From an uncultured Aquimarina sp. (GTDB taxonomy: Bacteria > Bacteroidota > Bacteroidia > Flavobacteriales > Flavobacteriaceae): a DNA stretch of 64,000 bases. This document shows, piece by piece, positions 17,375 through 26,729 of the stretch. Location of the stretch: positions 1 to 64,000 of the forward strand of contig CANMDH010000006.1 of assembly GCA_947496555.1 (NCBI GenBank). The letters run 5' to 3'. The notes beneath the pieces are model-generated. The model ran no database searches. It was not told where the DNA came from and saw only the letters and a list, made by a program, of their open reading frames with translations. Each line of letters begins with the position of its first letter. Within the stretch, counting starts at the first letter, position 1. Made by a program: the position numbers and the translations under genes.

Positions 17375-20110
17375 ATGAAGGCATTAAACAAAATAAAGAA
17401 AAATGTAGTAAATCTAGGTGTTTTATTTTTATTAGCACTCTTTGGTTCGGCAGACGCACATGCTAGTAAGAAGGTTTACAAAATATACAGAACACTGAAT
17501 GTAAGAGACGCTATGGGTTTACCAAAGGTTTATGGTATTAAGGCCAGTACACCAGGTTTTGGAAGATATGTAGAGGTACGGGTCTATGCAAAAGAAAATT
17601 ATACTACAGGAGGCAGGGATGATACTAATGGGTTTTTGTATGGAAGCTATACAGGAATACATGATATTAGAGACAATAGTGCTAGTAGAAGCCTTACAGG
17701 ATCTCATTTTATAGAAAATCGTTGGGAGTTTGAATATGTTCCTGCGGCTTGCGTGGTGCCTATACCTATAGTAGGACCACTTACCTGTTTCTTACAAGGA
17801 GGCCCTACTGCTACGGCTTATAGTACTGATTACAAGAGTAGATTGTTCAATGCTGCTACTACTTTAGTAAATGCATATGGTGGCTTTGATGCATATGGTG
17901 GCGAACCGATCGAAGTACATGAGGAGACCTTGGAAGTGGTAATTGAGTTGGAGCTAAATTCGTCTATAAATGACGTGAAGGAAATTAGTTTGCCAGGGAT
18001 AGAGCTATTATATCCTCAGGATTTTGAAAAACCAGCTGAAAGAATTATGAGGATATTTAAAAACCCTCTTGATTACCCTAATTACTGCATTGTTGCGGCT
18101 CACAGAGGTTACTGGAAAGATGTACCTGAAAACACATTAGAGGCATATGATAGAACGATTGCTACAGGTGCGGATATGGTAGAATTAGATGTAAGATTTA
18201 CTAAGGACAAAAAATTAGTCGTTTTTCACGATATGTGTTTAGATAGAATTACGAACGGAACGGGTTATATATCGGATAAGACTTGGCCCGAAATTCAAAG
18301 CCTGTTTTTAAAAGATCGATTAGGAAATATCACTACATACAAAATGGTTTCACTAGAAGAAGTACTTACCCATCTTAAAGATAAAATATTGATTAACTTT
18401 GATATAAAAGAACGGAATACCGAAGCCAATCCTGATGCTTTTTGGGAAGCGATGGAGGCTTCCATAAGTTTAGCAACCTCTCTTGGTGTATTAGACCAAC
18501 TAATAATAAAAGCGAAATATTCTCCTAATAAAATTGATACACAGCTTGCAAAAGCGAATGTAACTTTAAAAGATTTGATATATACACCTGTTGCTTTTGG
18601 TTGGGACACTAGTAATATGGATGGATATGTAGATTCATATATAAATAAGGAAGAAATAGCAGCTATTGAACTGACCTATAAAACAGATTACGATCCCATT
18701 CTTCAAAAAATAGCTCCTACAATAAATAATGGCGTTAGAGTTGGGAACTATAGTTTTTGGCCAGAAGAATGTGGAGGTGTATGGAGCGAAGATCTCATTT
18801 TTGATGTAAATAATCCTTGTCAAGCAAATGGTAGAGATTACAATTTCTTATATGAATCAACAGGATCTGCAATTGTAGGAGATTCATACGCATCTAGTAC
18901 AGAATTTGGAAATGTGGACAACACAAAACCAGATTTTTTAAATGATGGTCGTGGTGATTGGGATTGGATAATGAAATATGGTGCCAATTTTATAATTACC
19001 GACCGTCCTACAATGTTGATTGATTATTTAGAAAAAAGGGGGTTAAGAGATGATGTTACACCATTAATTACTGAGTTAAAATTAGATAGCATAACTGCAA
19101 CGATTAAAAATTCTAGTCCAGTTGCTAAACATGTTGTAAAGCTTGAGGGGATAGGAAGAAAAATTAGCGACTACAGAAAAGTTGAGTTTTTTACTCCAGA
19201 CACACGAGAGGACTGTGTAGATTGTGACCTTATGAATAACACGGACTATTCTAATGGAAAAACAAAAACCTGGTGTGAAGCACTCATAGCCTCCTCTGGA
19301 ACCTGTACTTGTGAAGATATTTATGGCACACCTACTTATCCAGGGTTAATTCCAAGTGATGTAGATATTTCTACATTGAATGAATCAGATATAAGAAAAT
19401 ACCCGTTACACACTTTGCCCGAATGGTCAAAAATTTATGAAGGTTATGATATCTATATAAATGCAAATTTTTTTGATGTAAAGTCTAGTACTCCTTTAAC
19501 GAGTCCTTCTTCTAGAGTTACTATTAGTAAATTTATGTATCAAACACCATGTACAGATGTTTTTGGAGTTTTAAAACCTAACGATGTGAATACATTAATT
19601 TCTAATGATTATGAGCCTTCCGATCCAATTTCAGATCAATTTGATGCGTTATATTGGCTTGAATCTGGAGAAATTAAAATGGTAGATTATGGATCTAGCG
19701 ATCCATATTATGATAAAGCTGTAATGGGGGTAACTGGATATATCTTGGCAGAGAACGGAGTTAAGAGAGATTTGAACAATATGTCTGCAGGACAAAGAGA
19801 TGTCCCTAAAAAAAGAACTGTTATTGGTATTAATGGATATGAGCTAGTCGTTTTAAATACAACTACACAAGTAACCCCGGATGATATAGTAACTTATTTA
19901 ATTATAGAACATAATTATAAAAGTGTTTTTATGTTTGATGCTGGCGGTTCATCACAAATGTTAAGTTCAACAGGAATGTATCCAAACAGGGATATACGAA
20001 ATGAAGCTGGAACTGGAATTACTTCTAGTAATATACCTAGGGATCTTAATTTAACTAATGAGAGAGTGTTTCGTCCGATTCCTACATTTTTAGCAATTAA
20101 GGAAAAATAA
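17375..20110 (+). CDS. Two-domain secreted enzyme: GDPD fused to phosphodiester glycosidase (NAGPA/DUF2233)
   Basis: 911 aa. A signal peptide (about 1-30, cleavage near ADAHA) and a novel beta-rich N-terminal region (about 33-215) precede a GDPD barrel (about 235-555) with H243/R244 (AAHRGYWKDVPENT), E270 and D272, and H285 (VVFHD). A Cys-containing linker (about 560-675) leads to a phosphodiester glycosidase domain (about 680-911) with the family motifs INANFFD (695-701) and FDAGGSSQM (854-862). NAGPA-type enzymes cut the sugar from phosphodiester-linked glycosides (GlcNAc-1-P diesters in the human enzyme). Both activities suit a polymer in which sugars and glycerol are joined by phosphodiesters. 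Confidence 0.88.
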   Translation: MKALNKIKKNVVNLGVLFLLALFGSADAHASKKVYKIYRTLNVRDAMGLPKVYGIKASTPGFGRYVEVRVYAKENYTTGGRDDTNGFLYGSYTGIHDIRDNSASRSLTGSHFIENRWEFEYVPAACVVPIPIVGPLTCFLQGGPTATAYSTDYKSRLFNAATTLVNAYGGFDAYGGEPIEVHEETLEVVIELELNSSINDVKEISLPGIELLYPQDFEKPAERIMRIFKNPLDYPNYCIVAAHRGYWKDVPENTLEAYDRTIATGADMVELDVRFTKDKKLVVFHDMCLDRITNGTGYISDKTWPEIQSLFLKDRLGNITTYKMVSLEEVLTHLKDKILINFDIKERNTEANPDAFWEAMEASISLATSLGVLDQLIIKAKYSPNKIDTQLAKANVTLKDLIYTPVAFGWDTSNMDGYVDSYINKEEIAAIELTYKTDYDPILQKIAPTINNGVRVGNYSFWPEECGGVWSEDLIFDVNNPCQANGRDYNFLYESTGSAIVGDSYASSTEFGNVDNTKPDFLNDGRGDWDWIMKYGANFIITDRPTMLIDYLEKRGLRDDVTPLITELKLDSITATIKNSSPVAKHVVKLEGIGRKISDYRKVEFFTPDTREDCVDCDLMNNTDYSNGKTKTWCEALIASSGTCTCEDIYGTPTYPGLIPSDVDISTLNESDIRKYPLHTLPEWSKIYEGYDIYINANFFDVKSSTPLTSPSSRVTISKFMYQTPCTDVFGVLKPNDVNTLISNDYEPSDPISDQFDALYWLESGEIKMVDYGSSDPYYDKAVMGVTGYILAENGVKRDLNNMSAGQRDVPKKRTVIGINGYELVVLNTTTQVTPDDIVTYLIIEHNYKSVFMFDAGGSSQMLSSTGMYPNRDIRNEAGTGITSSNIPRDLNLTNERVFRPIPTFLAIKEK

Positions 20111-20112
20111 TT

Positions 20113-21300
20113 ATGAAAAATATACGAATATTGAAAAATCAAATAAATAAATTAATTATTTTATCCTTAATATCATTTAATTTATTTGCACAAGAAGAAG
20201 TTCCTGTAGTTTATTATGAGTTTAACTCTAGTGGCGGCGATATACTTAAAGCAACAAATGGGCCAGATGCTCTAGCATATGAGTCTATTGAGAGTGGTGA
20301 AGACCGGGATGGTACTTATGGTAAAGCATTTAATTTTACCGCCCAAAATGGACGAATCCAATTACCGAATTTATCTTCTTATTTGCCAGATTTAACAAAT
20401 ATATCGAGTTCAAATAAAGAGGTTTCTGATTTTGGCTATACAATATCTTTTTGGGTGCAACTATTTCCAAATCAGGTTTTAAGCGCTCCAGGTAATTCTG
20501 AATTACCCTACTTACCATCTGATATAACTAACCAATTTTTTTATGTCATGGATGATAGAGTAATTGCTTCAGAAGAATGCGATATTGGTGTGCATGGAGA
20601 AATTAATTGTTTAGATGTAAGACAACCTGGGTTTGGACTCTCTGTAATAAGAGATCGTGTCGTTATCAATCGAGTAATGAAAGACACCAATCCAGTTATC
20701 CCGTGGAAGTTATGGCTTTGGGATCCAGTAGCAATTACTACTTCTGACTGGTATCATATTGTTATGGTAGTTAAATACAATAAAACTGTAACCTATTTAT
20801 TTGACAAAAATGGAAATTCTTTTTGTAGACTAAACTATTTTCGTGCTCCAGACTTGAGATTTACTTCTTCTTGGGGTATAGGAAGCCCTGGGGGGAGGGT
20901 TGAAGTACCTAAAAGTATAGACGACTTTAAGATTTATGCTAGTGCACATGATAGTGATTTAGTAAAAACTAATCACAATTTAGAAAAACCAAGTAGTTGG
21001 GGGGTAGCATCTAAAAAAAGTAATACTGAATCAGTTCTGAATGTTGAAGAAAACAGTATTAACATTTATCCAAATCCTAATTCTGGTAAATTCTATTTAG
21101 ATTTCACCTTGTTAAATGAAGACAAAGTAAGCTGTAGTTTATACAGTATTGATGGAAGACAGGTTTGGACAAACGCACAAAATTTTAGTTCTGGAAATCA
21201 TTCTTTACAAATAAATGAAAAATTATCTATGGGTATGTATTTTTTAACTGTGGAAAGTAATGAATTTACAATAAAAGGACATAAAATAATTATTAAATAA
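20113..21300 (+). CDS. LamG/concanavalin-like protein with T9SS type A sorting domain
   Basis: 395 aa, 2 bp after the GDPD-NAGPA gene, so almost surely co-translated. Signal peptide to about residue 26 (LFAQ). Residues about 28-290 form a LamG-type jelly roll (PVVYYEFNSSGGD..., TISFWVQLFP, DWYHIVMVVKYNK). Residues 315-395 are the Por secretion tail (INIYPNPNSGKFYLDF, MGMYFLTVESNEFTIKGHKIIIK) that directs export by the type IX system and anchoring to the surface. It may bind the polymer attacked by the upstream enzymes. Confidence 0.9.
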   Translation: MKNIRILKNQINKLIILSLISFNLFAQEEVPVVYYEFNSSGGDILKATNGPDALAYESIESGEDRDGTYGKAFNFTAQNGRIQLPNLSSYLPDLTNISSSNKEVSDFGYTISFWVQLFPNQVLSAPGNSELPYLPSDITNQFFYVMDDRVIASEECDIGVHGEINCLDVRQPGFGLSVIRDRVVINRVMKDTNPVIPWKLWLWDPVAITTSDWYHIVMVVKYNKTVTYLFDKNGNSFCRLNYFRAPDLRFTSSWGIGSPGGRVEVPKSIDDFKIYASAHDSDLVKTNHNLEKPSSWGVASKKSNTESVLNVEENSINIYPNPNSGKFYLDFTLLNEDKVSCSLYSIDGRQVWTNAQNFSSGNHSLQINEKLSMGMYFLTVESNEFTIKGHKIIIK

Positions 21301-21311
21301 TAAGAAACATA

Positions 21312-21408
21312 TGTTACTGAAGATATTGCTATAGCTCTTTACTGCAAACTGGGTCTCTACCACCCCAGACTATGTTTTTGAGGCAGATTACAAATTGCCA
21401 ACACTTAA
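21312..21408 (+). pseudogene. Fragment of the NSAMG repeat protein C-terminal region
   Basis: About 97 bp nearly identical to 16987-17083, inside the intact repeat-protein gene (both contain tgttactgaagatattgct and ccccagactatgtttttga). Frame and stops are not maintained, and no start precedes it. It is a leftover of a duplicated or rearranged copy and shows that the region between the repeat gene and this point was once flanked by direct repeats. Confidence 0.85.
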
Positions 21409-21419
21409 GGAATTTTAAA

Positions 21420-22229
21420 TGAATAACAACAAATTCTTGACTGCGACTAAATGATTATTAGAATCAAAATTGTAATTTATACTATGAGACTCTTTGCTCG
21501 TAATTTTAAATGACCAAAGTCGTCAATCCGCCAAAGTTTTTCTCATTTTTAAAAATATAAAAGTATTGATATCACTAGGGTCAATTCTGATAATGAGATT
21601 TCTTATTCGCAATTTTAAATAACTAGAATCGTAATTTGAAATGACTATGCACACGAAATAGTATACGAGAAGTCTAAAAATGGATATTCAGCTTATGTTC
21701 CGATTTGCTAGGATGCTCATCTGCTGGAACTGATAAGAAAGAAGTAGAAAAGAATATTTTAGAGAGGCTATCGAATTACACTTAGAAGCTCTGGATAAAG
21801 AATCTGAGAAATTTTGATTGATTCCTTAAAATCGTGAAAACTTGAAAACTTAGTTTGACATAATATAATTGATTTTCATGACTTTTTCACGAAAATCTTC
21901 ACGAATTTTTTTAGTAGGCTATTGATAATCAAATGTCTAATTTATTGCTAGACCAAAAACTATAAAGATTTTAAAATGTAACTGTCTTGAATTTAAATTG
22001 GCGGTTACAATTTAATCAATACAATATGTTTCAAATCTCTTTGAACAAGGAGTTAGAAAAATAGGAGGTCAAATGAAAATGCTAGATTTTGTTTACTATT
22101 CCAACTATAAAATGCTGTAAAAATAATTTAGAAAAGGTAACTAATCTTAGTTGAAACATTCTTCTTCCCCCCCATTTATCTCCCTAAAAAAGCAAGGAGT
22201 TTCTGAAATAAAAAACATACCTTGGAACG
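21420..22229. other. Gene-poor stretch with decayed sequences
   Basis: Apart from the hicB pseudogene (21655-21817), this stretch holds degenerate copies of a motif like tcgtaattttaaatgac at about 21499, 21607 and 21630 (a weaker relative at about 1473). A ttcacga/tcgtgaa motif in several orientations lies at about 21833-21905. No intact gene is supported. The stretch looks like an old insertion and deletion hot spot. Confidence 0.55.
21655..21817 (+). pseudogene. hicB: HicB-family antitoxin pseudogene, two frameshifts
   Basis: Joining three frame segments gives YEKSKNGYSAYVP, then LLGCSSAGTDKKEVEKNI, then EAIELHLEALDKES, the canonical HicB N-terminal domain. One base is missing near 21702 (ccg-att for ccg-gat) and two extra bases occur near 21764 (gagaggcta). 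No HicA toxin gene was recognised upstream. The gene is non-functional as written. Confidence 0.85.
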
Positions 22230-22256
22230 GTGTTAACCTCAACTAATTTATATATT

Positions 22257-22640
22257 ATGAAATCTAATGAAGAAATTTTAGAAACACTTGGTAAGATAAT
22301 TGTTTCAAAAGTTTTTGACCAATTTTATCAAGGTTTAAATAAAATTATATATGAAGGTACTCCTAACCCTCTTAATAAAAAGTATCATGAAATATTTGAT
22401 AAACTTCTAAAGGAAGATAAAGATTTATTGAGAGAATATTCCGTAAAAAATACTACCTCTGTAATCTTTGATATGCTAAATATTTTTGAAGAAAATGAGA
22501 ATTTTAAATTAATCTATGAGGAAAATGGCAAACAAGTTAATCTTGTAGAGATAAGCGAAATGCTCAAAGCAGAACCACTTTCTGAATATGGTTGGATTGC
22601 TAAGTTTAGTGAATATGTTAAAGATGACGAGATTATCTAA
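22257..22640 (+). CDS. Hypothetical protein, 127 aa
   Basis: Start chosen at the ATG giving MKSNEEILETLGKI; the longer reading begins with GTG. It is an acidic, mainly helical cytoplasmic protein (IIVSKVFDQFYQGLNKII, MLNIFEENENFKLIYEENGK) without a recognised domain. It stands alone after the gene-poor stretch, and a bidirectional terminator follows at 22771. Function unknown. Confidence 0.6.
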   Translation: MKSNEEILETLGKIIVSKVFDQFYQGLNKIIYEGTPNPLNKKYHEIFDKLLKEDKDLLREYSVKNTTSVIFDMLNIFEENENFKLIYEENGKQVNLVEISEMLKAEPLSEYGWIAKFSEYVKDDEII

Positions 22641-22770
22641 AGATTAACAAGAAAGACCTGCCATATGTTATAAGTAATGTGACGGATCTTTTCATAGTAA
22701 AAGGATGATATTTTTAACAATTTATAATTGGTTTTACCATGGAAATGGAGGAGAATAAGACATTGTCATA

Positions 22771-22802
22771 AAAAAGCCACTCTTCAAAAAGAGTGGTTTT
22801 TT
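22771..22802. terminator. Bidirectional intrinsic terminator
   Basis: Stem gccactctt / aagagtggt with loop caaa, flanked by an A-run on the left and a T-run on the right. It can end the 127-aa gene on the plus strand and the T9SS repeat protein on the minus strand. Confidence 0.85.
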
Positions 22803-22834
22803 GTTTAACAGTAAGATTAGTTTTTCCAAAAAAA

Positions 22835-24916
22835 TTACTTAATCACCATCTTTTTCGATGTAATTTTTCGACCTCCCACATATAATGTATAGAAATAGGT
22901 GCCTTTGGCTAAGCCATCACTATTGATATTCAATTCGCCATTACCAGTTTCTTGTAAAGCAACGGTTGAAAATACTTGCCCTACAGCACTGCTGAATACA
23001 ATAGACGCATTGGTAATACCCTCGGGTAAGTAATACTTAATGGTCGACGTCCCATTAAAAGGATTTGGAATATTTTGATACAGTACAGGAGTATTTCCTT
23101 TGCTAGTTGGGTCCTGTCCACCTCCGGTATTTTGTTCTAGCGCTTCAATACGAGCAATAAGGTTTTCAATTACGGTTTGCTGTGTTTGGTTTTCGGCAGC
23201 CAAATCCGCTATCTCTCGTTGTGCATTGTCAAGTTCAGTCTCCAAAGAGGTAACTACAGGTGATAAATCAACAGTTACTGACGCGCCATTCTCAATTTCA
23301 ATCGTGAGATTACTTCCACGTAAACTTGCAGCCGTTAAATTTTGACGATCTGTATTTGAATAGGTAGAAAGATCAATCGTATTTCCATTGGAAATACTCA
23401 AAACATCAGAATTCAAACTCAACGTTTGGTTATCGGTTCCTGTACCATCTTGTAAAACAGATAAATCAATACTGTTTCCGCCAGAAATACTAAGATCGGT
23501 ATCATTTAAAACCAGGATTTGCGAATCTGTATTATCCAAATAACTAGATAAGTCTATGGTATTCGTCCCATTGGCAATGCTTAATACATTATTTGAAAAT
23601 GATAATTCCTGGTCATCAGTATTGTCTAAATACCCTGATAAATCTATAGTATTAACTCCGTTAGCTATACGTAATACGTCATTTGAAAATGATAATTCCT
23701 GGGCATCAGTATTGTCCAAATATTTGGAAAGATCAACTGTAGTGGCATCGTTGGTAAGGCTCAATGAGTTTGCAGACAGTTCTAGATCCTGTGCATCGGT
23801 ATTATCCAGATATCCCGATAAATCTACAGTTTGCGTAGCAACCCCATCCCTTTCTAACGATAATTCTAAGTCATTTCCATTTAACTGAAATACATCAATA
23901 GTTTGGTTATCTGTATTATCCAGGTATTTTGAAAGATCTACCGAAGTAGCATCATTGGTCAGGCTTAATGTATTTCCAGATAGCTCTAAATCCTGTGCAT
24001 CGGTATTGTCTAAATATTTAGCAAGATCCACTGTAGTGTTGTCATTGGATAAGCTCAAGGTATTATCCGTAAGCTCAAGGTCCTGCGAGTCGGTATCGGT
24101 TACCCATTCGGTGCCGTTCCAGAGGTATAATTTGTTTTCTTCATTATCATATACCATCATTCCATTTTCTCCGGTATCTAAGCTAGTAGCAAAATCAGTA
24201 CGTTGTGTAGTAGTCATGCTGTTGATAAGAAGTCCTTTGTTGGTAGCTTTTAACTGTAAAGAAGCATTTGAATTTACATTGGGAAATCCGCTACCGCCAC
24301 CAAAACCTATACCTACGTTACCATTTTTTCCTACCACTAATGTGTTAAAAGGAGTATTTGGTTGTATTCTAAAGGGTAATTTACTTCCATTGGTAACGTC
24401 GCGAACAAAAAAGTTACTTTCATTTCCAGCTAAATCCCAGATTTGAGCTCTGTATCCCATAGAACCATCTTGAGCTATGCGCATTGCAGGAGTGTCTCCA
24501 TCAACAATATTAAGCTCGATATTTCCCGGATTATTCGTTCCTATACCAATATTACCATTACTGGCAATATAAAAAGCATTGTTGGGCGATCCGGCATCTA
24601 TTCTAAATGGTCTTTTCCCTCCGGTTGCATCGTCAATCGAAAAATAATTGTCTCCGCCATTACTATTATCATTAAATGTAAATCGCCAATCGTTTCCAGG
24701 AAAAGAGGCCGATGCCGAAGTATCTTCAAACAACATTCTAAGGTTATTTTCGCTCATTACAAAAGTGTCTGATCCAAAACTATAATTATTCTGGGCGTCT
24801 CCTCCTATTTGCATAGAACCTTGCACAATGACATCGGTGTTAAAAACCTGATCTTGTGAAAATAAAGCAGTTGAAAGTAATAAAAAAGTAAATCCTAATT
24901 GTAGTTTTCTTATCAT
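22835..24916 (-). CDS. T9SS-sorted surface protein with about nine 30-residue repeats
   Basis: 693 aa from the ATG giving MIRKLQLGFTFLLLSTALFSQ (signal peptide). The first 280 residues resemble tail-fibre or collar-like regions (GNIGIGTNNPG, MGYRAQIWDLAGN). About nine repeats follow of the form DNTDAQDLEL-S-x-N-x-L-x-L-x-N-x-x-T-VDLSKYL (DNA 23266-24097). Then a short coiled coil (VVTSLETELDNAQREIADLAAENQ) and a Por secretion tail (NIPNPFNGTSTIKYYLPEG... GTYFYTLYVGGRKITSKKMVIK). It is probably an exported fibrous adhesin. Upstream on the minus strand, TATTTTTG could be the -7 element. Confidence 0.85.
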   Translation of the reverse strand: MIRKLQLGFTFLLLSTALFSQDQVFNTDVIVQGSMQIGGDAQNNYSFGSDTFVMSENNLRMLFEDTSASASFPGNDWRFTFNDNSNGGDNYFSIDDATGGKRPFRIDAGSPNNAFYIASNGNIGIGTNNPGNIELNIVDGDTPAMRIAQDGSMGYRAQIWDLAGNESNFFVRDVTNGSKLPFRIQPNTPFNTLVVGKNGNVGIGFGGGSGFPNVNSNASLQLKATNKGLLINSMTTTQRTDFATSLDTGENGMMVYDNEENKLYLWNGTEWVTDTDSQDLELTDNTLSLSNDNTTVDLAKYLDNTDAQDLELSGNTLSLTNDATSVDLSKYLDNTDNQTIDVFQLNGNDLELSLERDGVATQTVDLSGYLDNTDAQDLELSANSLSLTNDATTVDLSKYLDNTDAQELSFSNDVLRIANGVNTIDLSGYLDNTDDQELSFSNNVLSIANGTNTIDLSSYLDNTDSQILVLNDTDLSISGGNSIDLSVLQDGTGTDNQTLSLNSDVLSISNGNTIDLSTYSNTDRQNLTAASLRGSNLTIEIENGASVTVDLSPVVTSLETELDNAQREIADLAAENQTQQTVIENLIARIEALEQNTGGGQDPTSKGNTPVLYQNIPNPFNGTSTIKYYLPEGITNASIVFSSAVGQVFSTVALQETGNGELNINSDGLAKGTYFYTLYVGGRKITSKKMVIK
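23266..24097 (-). repeat. Tandem coding repeats, about 90-bp period
   Basis: About nine units, each coding for a variant of DNTDxQ-ELxxxxNxLxIxNGxxTIDLSxYL. Two neighbours (about 23560-23720) are nearly identical in DNA, which points to recent unit duplication. Confidence 0.8.
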
Positions 24917-25148
24917 ATTTGTGGGGTTAAATTTTTGAAGCCGCAAAAATACTAATTAACATTTCTTTAAGAAAAATAAATGCTGTTAAATATTCCTTTT
25001 TTAGCGCAAATATTACGCCCACAAAAATATTTGGTGATCCTATACTAAAACATTCGTAGCCCTACGTAATTTTGCGCATTCAATTTGAGATATTTTTAAT
25101 ATATAATCCCCTTGTAATATGTACTTTTGAAGTATTAATACCTTTTGC

Positions 25149-26090
25149 ATGAATATCCTTCACCTTGATACAAATCATCCCTTGCTATTAGATCAGTTAC
25201 GAGAAGCTGGTTTTCAAAACGATGAGGATTATACCTCTCCTAAAACCGAAATCGAATCAAAAATTTCTAATTATGACGGCATTATAATTAGAAGTCGTTT
25301 TGCCATTGATAAACCCTTCCTTGATAAAGCCAAAAATTTAAAATTTATTGGTCGCGTAGGTGCAGGACTTGAAAATATTGATACCGATTATGCCGAAAAA
25401 AGAGGTATACACTTATTTAATGCCCCTGAAGGAAACCGTAATGCCGTTGGAGAACATGCTCTTGGAATGATTTTATCCCTGTTTAATAAATTGAATGCTG
25501 CAGATGAAAGTGTACGAAAAGGAAAATGGCTTCGCGAAGAACATCGCGGTATCGAACTAGATGGCAAAACGATTGGTATTATAGGCTACGGAAATATGGG
25601 AAGAGCTTTTGCTCGTAAATTGCGTGGTTTTAATGTAGAAGTGATCTGTTATGACATCCTTGACAATGTCGAAAATAGTGATGCTACACAAGTTGATCTA
25701 GAGGAACTTTTTGAAAAAACAGATGTCTTGAGTCTTCATACTCCCCAAACACCCCTAACTGTTGGTATGGTAAAGGCCAACTTCATCGCTAAATTCAAAA
25801 AACCATTTTGGCTGATCAATACGGCTAGAGGTAAAAGTGTCGTAACCAACGATTTGGTAAACGCCCTAAAAGAAGGAAAAATATTAGGGGCCGGATTAGA
25901 CGTGTTAGAGTATGAAAAATCATCGTTTGAAAATCTATTTACTTCAGAAAGTGAGATGCCAGAGGCTCTAAAAGAACTCTTGAAAATGGATAATGTAATC
26001 ATAAGCCCCCATGTGGCAGGTTGGACAGTCGAATCCAAAGAAAAACTAGCCCAAACCATTGTAGATAAAATCAAAGCCAAGTTTTGCTAA
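25149..26090 (+). CDS. D-2-hydroxyacid dehydrogenase (phosphoglycerate dehydrogenase family)
   Basis: 313 aa. The NAD-binding Rossmann motif is GIIGYGNMG (about 143-151); the catalytic residues are in IGRVGAGLENID (Arg), NTARGKSV (Arg), and ISPHVAGWT (His), preceded by the acidic VLEYE. It has the short form, without an ACT domain, so it is SerA-like or a general 2-hydroxyacid dehydrogenase. The 3' end overlaps the HD gene. TACTTTTG at 25122-25129 fits a -7 element. Confidence 0.9.
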   Translation: MNILHLDTNHPLLLDQLREAGFQNDEDYTSPKTEIESKISNYDGIIIRSRFAIDKPFLDKAKNLKFIGRVGAGLENIDTDYAEKRGIHLFNAPEGNRNAVGEHALGMILSLFNKLNAADESVRKGKWLREEHRGIELDGKTIGIIGYGNMGRAFARKLRGFNVEVICYDILDNVENSDATQVDLEELFEKTDVLSLHTPQTPLTVGMVKANFIAKFKKPFWLINTARGKSVVTNDLVNALKEGKILGAGLDVLEYEKSSFENLFTSESEMPEALKELLKMDNVIISPHVAGWTVESKEKLAQTIVDKIKAKFC

Positions 26091-26704
26091 AAGAAGTTTT
26101 TATATCATTACTTTCAAGATACACCAGTGATACCGCACTAATTGAATCGCTTTGGACAGATATTGAAAAAAAATATAGTGGCCGAAAGCGGTATTATCAT
26201 AATCTCATACATCTAGAGCATATTTATCAGGATTTGATAGCCATAAAAGATCACATCCAAGATTGGGATATGGTCCTATTTGCGCTATTCTATCATGATT
26301 ACAAATACAATATCCTTAGACAAGATAATGAAGAACAAAGCGCAAAAAAAGCGATTGAAATACTGAATTCACTGGCTGTGCAGGAAAATCGGGTTACACT
26401 TTGTGAAGAATTTATTCTTGCTACCAAAGGACATCATGTTTCAGAAAATAACGACGTAAATTACTTTACAGATACCGATCTGGCCATTTTGGGTAGTGAG
26501 TGGGATGTCTATAAAACCTATTTTACCAATGTAAGAAAAGAGTATAGCTATTATCCCGGACTTATATACAACCGTGGAAGAATCAAAGTGCTAAAACAGT
26601 TTATAGACATGCCCCGGATTTTTAAAACCGATCATTTTTTTATTGCTTTAGAAGGAAGAGCAAAGAGCAATATTCAACGAGAAATAGAATTACTTTCCAG
26701 GTAA
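26084..26704 (+). CDS. HD-superfamily metal-dependent phosphohydrolase
   Basis: 206 aa, TTG start overlapping the stop of the dehydrogenase gene by 7 bp; no ATG lies close by. Motifs of the predicted HD phosphohydrolase family are present: RYYHNLIHLEHIY (first His), LFALFYHDYKYN (HD), TKGHH and TDLAILG (final Asp). The substrate is unknown. Translational coupling to the dehydrogenase suggests shared expression. Confidence 0.85.
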   Translation: MLKEVFISLLSRYTSDTALIESLWTDIEKKYSGRKRYYHNLIHLEHIYQDLIAIKDHIQDWDMVLFALFYHDYKYNILRQDNEEQSAKKAIEILNSLAVQENRVTLCEEFILATKGHHVSENNDVNYFTDTDLAILGSEWDVYKTYFTNVRKEYSYYPGLIYNRGRIKVLKQFIDMPRIFKTDHFFIALEGRAKSNIQREIELLSR

Positions 26705-26729
26705 AGCATAGTTTTTCTAAATTTATAGG

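Noticed and set aside
23100-24772. Several long plus-strand ORFs opposite the T9SS repeat protein
   Set aside because: They arise from the repetitive composition of the minus-strand gene and have no family features or signals.
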